Source: JBDKTK01 sp039680225 (GTDB taxonomy: Bacteria > Desulfobacterota > Syntrophia > Syntrophales > UBA4778). Taken from it: a stretch of DNA of 6,287 nucleotides. Position 1 is the stretch's first letter; each line of letters starts with the position of its first letter. Under the pieces are notes generated by a model. The model saw nothing but the letters and a program-made list of their open reading frames with translations, did no database searches and was not told the origin of the DNA. The translations under genes were made by a program, and so were the position numbers. Positions 1 to 5,784 of this stretch are shown here, piece after piece. The stretch spans positions 1-6,287 of the forward strand of contig JBDKTK010000323.1 of assembly GCA_039680225.1 (NCBI GenBank), written 5' to 3'.

Positions 1-77
1 TGCCTGGCAAAGACGAATATCACAGAAGAAAACTCTAACTCAATGTAATTTCGTGCGAACTGCCGGTTGGAAGGTTG

Positions 78-608
78 ATGGAAACGGCTGAAGAAGCTGA
101 AATTGTCTCTCGCGTTCTGCAAGGCGATAAGGAAGCCTACATAATTCTAATCAATGCATACAAGAAGCCGGTTTTCAATCTTGCCTACAGGCTTACCGGC
201 AATTACCATGAAGCCGAAGACCTTGCCCAGGACACTTTTGTTAAGGCCTATGCCAAGCTTAAGTATTTCAACCCCCAAAAAAGTTTTTTTACCTGGATGT
301 ATTCCCTCAGCCTGAATATCATAAGAAACCACCTGAAAAAGAAAAAAAGGGCCAAATTCCTTGAGATAGATAACAATTCTGCTGCGGAAAGCTCCAGCCC
401 GGAGCGGAGTATGATAGAATTGCAGGAAATCGAGCTGCTGCAGCGTTGCTTTAACCGCCTGCCGGTAGATGTTCGTGAAATAATTGCTTTAAAATACTAT
501 CAGGGTTTGTCTTTCGAAAGCATCGCGGATATTTACGGAATCTCTTTAAGCGCCGCAAAAATGAGGGTTTACAGGGGCCTTGAAAAGTTGAAGGCGTTGA
601 TGAAATAA
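78..608 (+). CDS. ECF-type RNA polymerase sigma factor (sigma-70 family, region 2 + region 4)
   Basis: This 176-residue protein has the compact two-domain layout of an extracytoplasmic-function sigma factor, which directs RNA polymerase to a small regulon in response to an envelope or external signal. Region 2 spans about residues 18-88. It contains the GNYHEAEDLAQDTF stretch (about 41-54), which matches the family's D-A-E-D-L-x-Q-E-x-F core-binding motif, and the WMYSLSLNIIRNHLKK helix for -10 recognition. A Lys-rich then Ser/Glu-rich linker (about 86-112) leads to region 4 (about 119-170), with LP..VREII.L.Y.QGLSFESIADIYGISLSAAKMRVYRGLEKL, a clear helix-turn-helix for -35 binding. No region 3 or C-terminal extension is present. 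The start is uncertain by one codon: TTG at 75 is directly followed by ATG at 78, and GGAAGG at 69-74 suits the ATG better. The next gene, 70 bases on, encodes a membrane protein and may be its anti-sigma partner. The ECF subgroup cannot be assigned by eye. Confidence 0.93.
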   Translation: METAEEAEIVSRVLQGDKEAYIILINAYKKPVFNLAYRLTGNYHEAEDLAQDTFVKAYAKLKYFNPQKSFFTWMYSLSLNIIRNHLKKKKRAKFLEIDNNSAAESSSPERSMIELQEIELLQRCFNRLPVDVREIIALKYYQGLSFESIADIYGISLSAAKMRVYRGLEKLKALMK

Positions 609-678
609 AGCAAAAATAAGCTATTTTGTTTCAAAAATTCCTGATTTGTTGTATGTTGAACATTCGTGAGAGGTGGAA

Positions 679-1269
679 ATGGTAGATCAAAACAGGCTCA
701 TAGACATGATGTCTCAAGCTGATCAGCTTGCGCCTCCCGATAATTTCGCGGAATCGGTTTGGGCGAGGCTCAAAAGGGAGGAGAATGCCTCCACGCTGAA
801 AAGGGTCCTTCTTGAGCCCCATTACGTCAGCCTGGAGATGAGCGCAATCTTATCCGGCAGCCTGTTCCAACGGGGACAGGTTTATTTGATTCTGCTGACC
901 GGATTGTTTTATCTGATCGCAGGGCTCGTCTTGGCCATTGGGCAAAGATGGATGCCCGACATGTACCTGAACGAGTGGGTCAGGAATCAGGCTTTCATAG
1001 CTTTTTTAAGCACCGGTTATTTCATGCTGATCTGGGGAAACCTGAAAAGGGAAAAAATTAATGTAAGGTTTTTGCGAGTCAGCTCGATTGTCTATATAGC
1101 TGTTTTGATAATGAATTTCATATTTACGAGCAGGATTTTCACTTTGCCCGTTTCACTTGTCCTCAGTCTCTTTTTGATGGGCCTGGGGCTGCTGACGACA
1201 TCCCTGCTCATTCTCAGTCCGGCCGATATGGAAAAAGAATGTGAAATTCACGGCCTTCCCGGAAAGTGA
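679..1269 (+). CDS. Four-helix membrane protein, possible anti-sigma factor
   Basis: This 196-residue protein has a soluble N-terminus of about 66 residues and then four hydrophobic segments at about 69-87, 104-121, 133-150 and 156-179. A short charged C-terminal tail follows. I do not recognise a named family. It sits directly after the ECF sigma factor gene, where anti-sigma factors are usually encoded. Its LAPPDNFAESVWARLKREE stretch (17-35) resembles the 'PP.gF...V..rl' segment found in many membrane anti-sigma factors just before the transmembrane part. However, there is no H-x3-C-x2-C zinc-binding motif, and four membrane helices is more than the usual one, so the anti-sigma role is inference from position. 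ATG at 679 is chosen because GAGAGG (668-673) lies 5 bases upstream. A GTG at 673 in the same frame overlaps that ribosome site and would add only two residues. Codons 8-17 contain two adjacent perfect palindromes. Confidence 0.8.
   Translation: MVDQNRLIDMMSQADQLAPPDNFAESVWARLKREENASTLKRVLLEPHYVSLEMSAILSGSLFQRGQVYLILLTGLFYLIAGLVLAIGQRWMPDMYLNEWVRNQAFIAFLSTGYFMLIWGNLKREKINVRFLRVSSIVYIAVLIMNFIFTSRIFTLPVSLVLSLFLMGLGLLTTSLLILSPADMEKECEIHGLPGK
702..730. repeat. Two back-to-back perfect palindromes inside the membrane-protein gene
   Basis: Bases 702-714 read AGACATGATGTCT (six-base arms around one central G). Bases 715-730 read CAAGCTGATCAGCTTG (eight-base arms, no spacer). Both are perfect and they abut with no gap. 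As RNA they could form two small stacked hairpins, the second with a GATC loop and a 6-bp stem. They begin 21 bases past the start codon, so they could act on translation initiation or as a DNA operator. Function is unknown. Confidence 0.5.
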
Positions 1270-1293
1270 AATATTTTTTTTTGTTCTTTTTTT
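1247..1293 (+). terminator. Possible intrinsic terminator after the sigma/membrane-protein pair
   Basis: TTCAC (1247-1251) can pair with GTGAA (1266-1270) and TTC (1256-1258) with GAA (1262-1264). The arm is followed by nine T residues (1274-1282) and, after GTTC, seven more (1287-1293). The T runs fit an intrinsic terminator at the end of this transcription unit, but the stem is short and interrupted, so the call is weak. The T tracts could instead be an A/T-rich element upstream of the following promoter. Confidence 0.3.
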
Positions 1294-1318
1294 ATCGAGA
1301 TTCAACGCTTTAGATCTG

Positions 1319-1347
1319 TTGGGCCAGAGTTTTCATGCCGTTTTAAT
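1319..1347 (+). promoter_or_regulatory. Candidate sigma-70 promoter for the PilT-like gene
   Basis: TTGGGC at 1319-1324 (3 of 6 match to TTGACA) and TTTAAT at 1342-1347 (5 of 6 match to TATAAT) are separated by exactly 17 bases. Initiation would fall near 1354, giving a leader of about 25 bases that still includes the strong AAAAGGAGGG ribosome site (1365-1374). The -35 is poor, so this is a moderate guess. Confidence 0.35.
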
Positions 1348-1379
1348 TTTGTATCTGCCTGCACAAAAGGAGGGATCCG

Positions 1380-2597
1380 ATGGAAAAATTCAATAAGCTG
1401 ATCAAACTGGCTGTGAAGGAGAGGTCCTCCGATATTCACCTGACGGGGGGGCATCCTATAGCATATAGAAAAAACGGCACCATCCATCTGAACAGCGAAC
1501 TTGTCTGGGCAAACAGGGAAATAGACTCCCTTGTCCGAAAACTCCTCAACGATACCCAGCTCATGGCGCTGAGGAACCGGCAGTCAGTTGACTTCGCCAT
1601 ATCCGTCTGCAATACAAGGGCCAGGATAAACGTCTTCAACACGACCCGCGGGTTGAGCCTGGCCATAAGGATCCTTCCGGGAGTGATCCCGACAATTGAC
1701 AAGTTGAACCTCCATCCCTCCCTGCACCAGATAAGCCAGCTTGAGTCGGGACTGGTGCTTATCTGCGGGGCCACTGGTGTCGGTAAGACAACGACGATAG
1801 CGGCCATAATAGATGAAATAAACAGCAACCGTTCCGCCCATATCATTATGCTTGAGAACCCGATCGAGTACCGGTTCCAATCAAAAAGATGCTACATCCA
1901 GCAGCGCGAACTGGGGACCCATATGCCGTCTTTCGAGCAGGGACTTCTGGACGTGCTCCGTGAGGACCCCGACATCATAGTCGTGGGGGAATTGAGAGAA
2001 CCGGAGGCGATGCGCAGGACGCTCAATGCGGCGGAAGCGGGCCACCTGGTGATTGCTTCGCTTCATGCCACAAATGCTGAGGAGGCAATTTACAGGCTGC
2101 TTAACTCGTTTTCGGTAGAGTCCCAGGAGGCGATCCGTTTCCAGATTGCGTCCACCCTGTCGTGGCTTATTGTTCAGAACCTTGTCCATCTTAAAAATGT
2201 TGAAAGCAGGGTGCCCCTGCTCTCGGTATGCAGAGGCTCATCTTCCGTAAAGTCCCTTATCCGGGATAATAAGATGCATCAGCTTGAGAATGCTATCCAG
2301 ACCGGAAAAGACGAAGGAATGCTGAGCGCGTCCAGGTACAAGGAGTGGCTTGACTCAAGGAAGACATTCGTTTCGGCCGCGGAGGTGTTTGTTCCCTCCT
2401 CGGAAGCAACAAAAGATATCATTTACAAGTCCAGGATATTCGACGAGGCGGAATTGGTAACTGCTGCAGCACCTGCGAAGAAACCAATCATCATCCAGGG
2501 CGGCGGCGCGGATGATGACGAGCATTTCCTCACGATAGATGAAGAATACTCCATTCAGGAACTGGTCAGCGAGTTGGAAAAGGATGGATCGAGATAG
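1380..2597 (+). CDS. pilT: PilT-family type IV pilus ATPase (twitching motility / retraction-like)
   Basis: This 405-residue hexameric secretion-type ATPase would act at the cytoplasmic base of a type IV pilus. The N-terminal PAS-like domain carries SSDIHLTGGHPIAYRKNG (16-33), the PilT/PilB pattern, and RINVFNTTRG...AIRILP (82-100). Walker A is GATGVGKT (130-137). The Asp box is LENPIEY (158-164), the Walker B region DPDIIVVGELREPE (196-209), and the His box AAEAGHLVIASLHATNAEEAIYRL (217-240), with both His (222, 229) kept. KSLIRDNKMHQLENAIQTGKDEGML (291-315) aligns with the PilT C-terminal 'NLIREGK.HQ...IQTG...GM' block. No PilB-type Cys4 zinc site is seen, which favours PilT over PilB. Oddities: the usual EDP of the Asp box is ENP, the Arg-Asp after the catalytic Glu is Arg-Glu, the C-terminal retraction motif (AIRNLIRE in PilT) is changed, and an acidic tail of about 45 residues (361-405) makes it longer than typical PilT (about 345-370). 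It could be a PilU-like paralogue. Start ATG has AAAAGGAGGG five bases upstream. No pilB or pilC is visible nearby. Confidence 0.9.
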   Translation: MEKFNKLIKLAVKERSSDIHLTGGHPIAYRKNGTIHLNSELVWANREIDSLVRKLLNDTQLMALRNRQSVDFAISVCNTRARINVFNTTRGLSLAIRILPGVIPTIDKLNLHPSLHQISQLESGLVLICGATGVGKTTTIAAIIDEINSNRSAHIIMLENPIEYRFQSKRCYIQQRELGTHMPSFEQGLLDVLREDPDIIVVGELREPEAMRRTLNAAEAGHLVIASLHATNAEEAIYRLLNSFSVESQEAIRFQIASTLSWLIVQNLVHLKNVESRVPLLSVCRGSSSVKSLIRDNKMHQLENAIQTGKDEGMLSASRYKEWLDSRKTFVSAAEVFVPSSEATKDIIYKSRIFDEAELVTAAAPAKKPIIIQGGGADDDEHFLTIDEEYSIQELVSELEKDGSR

Positions 2598-2622
2598 GAC
2601 TTTTGAGTTTTGAAACTCACAC

Positions 2623-2627
2623 AGGAG
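2623..2627 (+). promoter_or_regulatory. Ribosome binding site that sets the PilZ gene start
   Basis: AGGAG lies six bases before ATG 2634. An in-frame TTG at 2610 would extend the protein by eight residues, but it would place this motif inside the coding region and has no comparable site upstream. ATG 2634 is therefore preferred. Confidence 0.65.
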
Positions 2628-2633
2628 CTCCTG

Positions 2634-3155
2634 ATGAAAAAGAACACGAGAAAATATTCCAGGGTTAATACTTACATGCCTTTTGACGCCCGTCTGCTCC
2701 CACCGGAAGAGCACGGTCTGAAATCGCGCATTTCCGATGACGACATCATTATTGATTCGATGCGGCTGCCCGAGCTCGAGGACAAGGATTTATATGCGTG
2801 GCTGAGCGCAATTAATTCCAAGCTTGATATGCTGCTGCTGTCGCAACAGGAAAATTTCGTCGAGATGAATTTCAAACCGTTGAACATAAGCGCCAGCGGG
2901 ATGAGGTTTACGGCGAGGCAGAGATTCGAGGTTGGAGATCTTCTGGAAATAAAGATCGTCCTGCACGTGAATCCGCATAAAGTCCTGTACCTCATAGCTG
3001 CGGTTATCAGGGTTGAGCAGGTGTCCTTTAAGCTCAACAGCTACAATATAGCCGTCAAATTCATGGACATCAGTGATGAAATCAAAAACGAGCTCCTGAA
3101 ATACGATTTCAGCCGCCAGGTGGAATTCATGGGCGGAAAACTCGAGGCCAAGTAA
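2634..3155 (+). CDS. PilZ-domain protein, probable cyclic-di-GMP receptor (atypical, insertion-bearing)
   Basis: This 173-residue cytoplasmic protein carries both PilZ ligand motifs: RKYSR (6-10) fits RxxxR, and NISASG (84-89) fits (D/N)xSxxG. The following strands, MRFTARQRFEVGDLLEIKIVL (90-110), VLYLIAAVIRVEQV (117-130) and YNIAVKFMDIS (137-147), look like the PilZ beta-barrel, ending in the usual 'I.F.di....' and a helix (DEIKNELLKYDF). The two motifs are about 75 residues apart rather than the usual 20-35. The insert contains an acidic stretch and a helix, LYAWLSAINSKLDMLLL (53-69), resembling the atypical tetrameric PilZ group (tPilZ) known from family descriptions; the subgroup is inferred. 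The gene starts 36 bases after the PilT-like gene and is probably co-transcribed, which suggests c-di-GMP control of pilus function. An imperfect-centre hairpin (CTGAAAT/ATTTCAG, 3096-3112) lies near its 3' end. Confidence 0.83.
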   Translation: MKKNTRKYSRVNTYMPFDARLLPPEEHGLKSRISDDDIIIDSMRLPELEDKDLYAWLSAINSKLDMLLLSQQENFVEMNFKPLNISASGMRFTARQRFEVGDLLEIKIVLHVNPHKVLYLIAAVIRVEQVSFKLNSYNIAVKFMDISDEIKNELLKYDFSRQVEFMGGKLEAK

Positions 3156-3263
3156 ATTTTTCTGTTCAAATCCTGTGCCGAACTGATATAGAGGGACAAC
3201 CTTTTAAGGCGTATTTAATTAGGGATCCGCGCCCGCTGTCACATTTTTTCCTGAAAATTCTCT

Positions 3264-3292
3264 TTGCTTACCTTATTTAAATACTGTATAAG
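3264..3292 (+). promoter_or_regulatory. Candidate sigma-70 promoter for the mre operon
   Basis: TTGCTT (3264-3269) and TATAAG (3287-3292) are spaced by 17 bases, the preferred distance; the -10 matches TATAAT in five of six positions. Initiation would fall near 3299, giving a leader of about 54 bases before the mreB start. It is the best promoter-like signal in the 197-base gap between the PilZ gene and mreB. The rest of that gap shows no ORF, RNA gene or convincing terminator. Confidence 0.5.
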
Positions 3293-3340
3293 AGCTTGCT
3301 TTAACAAGGTAATTACTTAGAATCCATTCTTTGTGCGATT

Positions 3341-3348
3341 AAGGAGGG
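3341..3348 (+). promoter_or_regulatory. mreB: Ribosome binding site that supports the TTG start of mreB
   Basis: AAGGAGGG is a near-perfect anti-Shine-Dalgarno match four bases before TTG 3353. No ATG or GTG occurs in frame between the upstream stop (TAA 3302-3304) and this TTG, so the site fixes the unusual start. Confidence 0.8.
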
Positions 3349-3352
3349 CGTT

Positions 3353-4390
3353 TTGCTGTTTGATTTCATCTTAGGGAAATTTTCCAATGATCTGGCCATA
3401 GATCTCGGTACCGCGAACACGCTGGTTTATGTCAAAGGTAAAGGCATAGTGCTGAGCGAGCCCTCAGTTGTCGCAGTTCACAGGGATTCCAGGGGAATTC
3501 AGAAAGTCCTGGCAGTCGGCATGGACGCCAAGCGCATGCTGGGCAGGACTCCCGGAAATATAGTTGCAATCAGGCCGATGCGGGAAGGCGTCATAGCCGA
3601 TTTTGAGATAACTGAAGCCATGCTGCGGCATTTCATCATGCGCGTCCACAACAGGAGGACCCTGGTGAGGCCGAGGATAATCATTTCCATCCCCTCGGGG
3701 ATCACCCAGGTGGAACGCAGGGCGGTAAAAGAAACCGCAGAATCGGCAGGCGCCAGGGAAGTCTATCTCATCGAGGAGCCCATGGCTGCCGCCATCGGGG
3801 CGGGACTGCCCATCACCGAGCCGATCAGCTCCATGGTCGTGGACATCGGCGGGGGCACGACCGAAGTCGCGGTCATTTCCCTTTCCGGCATAGTGTATTC
3901 GCGCTCGGTCAGGGTGGCGGGCGACAAGATGGACGATGCAATAGTCCAGCACATGAAAAGGAAATACAGCCTGCTCATCGGAGAGAGGACGGGCGAAATT
4001 ATAAAGACCACAATCGGTTGCGCATACCCGGATGCCGAAACCAGAACCGTCGAAGTCAAGGGAAGGGACCTGATTTCGGGCATTCCCAAAATTATTGAAA
4101 TCGATTCGGAGGAAGTCAGGGAAGCCATAACCGAGCCGGTCAGCATAATTGTAGATACTATAAAGGACGCGCTTGAGCAGTGCCCGCCGGAGCTTGCAGC
4201 GGACATCGTGGACAGGGGCATAGTCCTTACCGGCGGGGGGGCGTTGCTGAGAAATCTGGACATCCTTCTGAAAGAGGAAACGAGCCTGCCGATAATGGTT
4301 GCCAATGATCCTTTATCCACGGTCGCCAAGGGGGCCGGCATGGCCCTGGACGAGCTCGATCTTTTAAGAGAGGTAACGATCCAGGTATAA
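3353..4390 (+). CDS. mreB: Rod shape-determining protein MreB (bacterial actin)
   Basis: MreB is an ATP-binding actin homologue that forms membrane-associated filaments and guides the lateral wall synthesis complex. The 345-residue length is normal for the family. Actin-fold motifs are all present: phosphate-1 DLGTANTLVY (17-26), the conserved RPMREGVIADFEITEAML (74-91), SIPSGITQVERRAVKE (112-127), EEPMAAAIGAGLPI (141-154), phosphate-2 DIGGGTTEVAV (164-174), SGIVYSRSVRVAGDKMD (178-194), IGERTGE (209-215) and the adenosine loop GIVLTGGGALLRNLD (289-303). The N-terminal MLFDFILGKFSND is the short hydrophobic lead that binds membrane in Gram-negative MreBs. Start is TTG at 3353 with a very strong ribosome site; no alternative start retains the conserved N-terminus. 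It is the first gene of mreBCD-mrdA and probably has its own promoter (3264-3292). A 76-base gap separates it from mreC. Confidence 0.98.
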   Translation: MLFDFILGKFSNDLAIDLGTANTLVYVKGKGIVLSEPSVVAVHRDSRGIQKVLAVGMDAKRMLGRTPGNIVAIRPMREGVIADFEITEAMLRHFIMRVHNRRTLVRPRIIISIPSGITQVERRAVKETAESAGAREVYLIEEPMAAAIGAGLPITEPISSMVVDIGGGTTEVAVISLSGIVYSRSVRVAGDKMDDAIVQHMKRKYSLLIGERTGEIIKTTIGCAYPDAETRTVEVKGRDLISGIPKIIEIDSEEVREAITEPVSIIVDTIKDALEQCPPELAADIVDRGIVLTGGGALLRNLDILLKEETSLPIMVANDPLSTVAKGAGMALDELDLLREVTIQV

Positions 4391-4466
4391 GCCTGATGCA
4401 ATCGGACCAGCGCATAACTAAACACTTCATGAAAAGTTTTGCATACCTGTTGCCTGCGGAAATAAA

Positions 4467-5282
4467 ATGCTGTCTCCAAAAAAATACTATACTGTTGCTA
4501 TTGCCTCAATCCTTGTCATTGTCTCGCTGATCGTATTATCTCTGAACCTTAAACGCCCTGGAGAAACCGGCTTTTTCCGCAAACTCGTAATGGAGATCGC
4601 GGCCCCCATTGAATGGGGCATAAACTCGTCCCTTGAGGGCATCTCGAATACCTGGAAAAGGTATATTTTCCTGTTCAATATGGAGGAAGAGAACCGGGCG
4701 CTTCGGAAGAAAGTCGATGCCCTGACGGGTGAAATAAACAAGAACAGGGAAGTTTACCTGGAATCCGTCAGGCTCAAGGAACTGCTCGCGCTCAAGGACA
4801 GCGTGGAATTTCCCTCCATCGCCGCCAGGGTCATCGGCCGCGAGAATTCATCCGTCTTTAAAACAATTTTGATCAACAAGGGCTCTTCCGACGGACTGGC
4901 TCCCGGGATGCCGGTAATAGCGGTCCAGGGAGTGGTAGGCAGGATAATCGAGAGTTCGTGGCATGCCTCAAGGGTCCTCTTAGTTATCGATTACAACAGC
5001 AACATAGATGCTGTCGTCCAAGGCAACCGTTACCAGGGCATCCTGCAGGGCGGCGGAGTCATGGGCTGCACCCTGAAATACGTGGAGAGGTCGGAAGAGA
5101 TTAAAGCAGGCGATCTCATAGTGACCTCAGGAATAGGGGGCATTTTCCCGAAGGGGATGCCTCTGGGGACCGTGGTCAATGTCGAAAAGATGAGCCTCGG
5201 CCTGTTTCAGAAAGTTGACGTCCTGCCTGCCGTGGCCTTTCAGAAACTTGAAGAGGTTTCGGTAATCATTACCGACAGGTAG
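4467..5282 (+). CDS. mreC: Rod shape-determining protein MreC
   Basis: MreC is a bitopic inner-membrane protein with a large periplasmic part that bridges MreB/MreD to PBP2 and activates the Rod complex. The 271-residue protein has a short cytoplasmic N-terminus, one transmembrane helix (about 9-27) and a coiled coil (about 71-110, EEENRALRKKVDALTGEI...LKELLALKDS). The double beta-barrel core follows (about 115-268). Family signatures visible are AARVIGRE (119-126), INKGSSDGLAPGMPVIAVQGVVGRI (136-160), SRVLLVIDYNS.IDAVV (168-184), QGILQGGG (190-197) and TSGIGGIFPKGMPLGTV (220-236). ATG 4467 is the only sensible start; its upstream GCGGA at 4456-4460 is a weak ribosome site compared with mreB. 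A seven-A run (4478-4484) follows the start. The last codons contain a perfect 17-base palindrome just before mreD. Confidence 0.97.
   Translation: MLSPKKYYTVAIASILVIVSLIVLSLNLKRPGETGFFRKLVMEIAAPIEWGINSSLEGISNTWKRYIFLFNMEEENRALRKKVDALTGEINKNREVYLESVRLKELLALKDSVEFPSIAARVIGRENSSVFKTILINKGSSDGLAPGMPVIAVQGVVGRIIESSWHASRVLLVIDYNSNIDAVVQGNRYQGILQGGGVMGCTLKYVERSEEIKAGDLIVTSGIGGIFPKGMPLGTVVNVEKMSLGLFQKVDVLPAVAFQKLEEVSVIITDR
5259..5275. repeat. Perfect 17-base palindrome at the mreC-mreD junction
   Basis: TCGGTAATCATTACCGA has eight-base arms around a single C. It encodes the last residues of MreC (VIITD) and ends 11 bases before the mreD TTG start. As RNA it could form a 7-bp stem with a TCA loop immediately upstream of the AGG (5277-5279) that would serve as the mreD ribosome site. 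It is too short and lacks a T run, so it is not a standard intrinsic terminator. A role in mreD translation or mRNA processing is conceivable but unproven. Confidence 0.5.
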
Positions 5283-5286
5283 AAAC

Positions 5287-5784
5287 TTGATCTATTACGT
5301 CGTGATGCCGATATTTTCCCTCCTGCTGCTGATATTCCAGGTATCTTTCCTCGACCTCATGTTTTTCGGCAAAATCGGTATTGAGATTTCCCTGATTGTG
5401 GTAATTTACGCAGGGTTCCATCTGAGCATCGCCAGGGGCGGCTCGCTTGCATTTGTCATGGGATTTATTTTCGACTGCATAACAGGCTCAATAACCGGGT
5501 TCCATACTTTCTTTTACGTGCTGGTCTTCCTGGCGGCCAGGCTCACTTCCCGGCGGGTCTATTCGGAAGGGACGTTTTTCATAGTCCTGTTTGCCCTTGC
5601 CGCATGCCTTGCTCAGGGTGTTTTCCTCAGCCTTATATATAGTTTCATTTACAACGTGGAAAATTTCATGAAAATCATGTGGATATTTATAATCCAATCG
5701 ATTATAGCGGGATTCCTGAGCCCCGCTGTCTTCCTGCTTCTGGACAAAATGGAGAGCGTTTTTTATGTCGGAGAGCCGCAATAA
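5287..5784 (+). CDS. mreD: Rod shape-determining protein MreD
   Basis: MreD is a small polytopic inner-membrane protein of the Rod complex that contacts MreC and modulates PBP2 activation. At 165 residues it is normal size and almost wholly hydrophobic, with about five to six predicted membrane segments. The conserved MreD stretch is seen at about 49-79: ARGGSLAFVMGFIFDCITGSITGFHTFFYVL, with the Asp of the 'GF..D' motif and a downstream Gly. The gene begins four bases after the mreC stop with TTG 5287, preceded by AGG at 5277-5279. GTG 5302 or ATG 5305 are alternative starts that would clip the first membrane helix slightly and have no obvious ribosome site. Its last 20 bases overlap the start of mrdA, indicating translational coupling. 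Identification rests on position plus topology, since MreD is poorly conserved. Confidence 0.93.
   Translation: MIYYVVMPIFSLLLLIFQVSFLDLMFFGKIGIEISLIVVIYAGFHLSIARGGSLAFVMGFIFDCITGSITGFHTFFYVLVFLAARLTSRRVYSEGTFFIVLFALAACLAQGVFLSLIYSFIYNVENFMKIMWIFIIQSIIAGFLSPAVFLLLDKMESVFYVGEPQ

Noticed and set aside
1..38. Possible tail of an upstream gene in frame 3 (PGKDEYHRRKL then TAA at 36-38)
   Set aside because: Only eleven residues are visible and other frames also stop nearby, so there is no way to tell a real C-terminus from chance.
272..290. Homopolymer cluster (C5, A6, G, T7) in the sigma gene that might mark a frameshift or slippage site
   Set aside because: The region 2 motifs on both sides are in the same frame and complete, so there is no sign of a break.
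609..630. A/T-rich stem-loop after the sigma factor gene (CAAAAATA/TATTTTG)
   Set aside because: It has one bulge, almost no G-C pairs and no following T run, so it is not a convincing terminator; the downstream gene is probably co-transcribed.
3096..3112. Hairpin CTGAAAT-ACG-ATTTCAG near the end of the PilZ gene
   Set aside because: It is a real inverted repeat, but it has seven A/T-rich pairs, lies inside coding sequence 43 bases before the stop and has no T run, so no function can be argued.
4396..4444. ATGCAA/TTGCAT inverted repeat in the mreB-mreC gap
   Set aside because: Six-base arms with a 37-base loop are expected by chance and no T run follows.
3763..4479. Long open frame of 238 codons on the minus strand opposite mreB
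   Set aside because: It is antisense to the strongly conserved mreB frame, its product is low-complexity (Ser/Met/Pro-rich) and it has no recognisable motif; it is a shadow frame.
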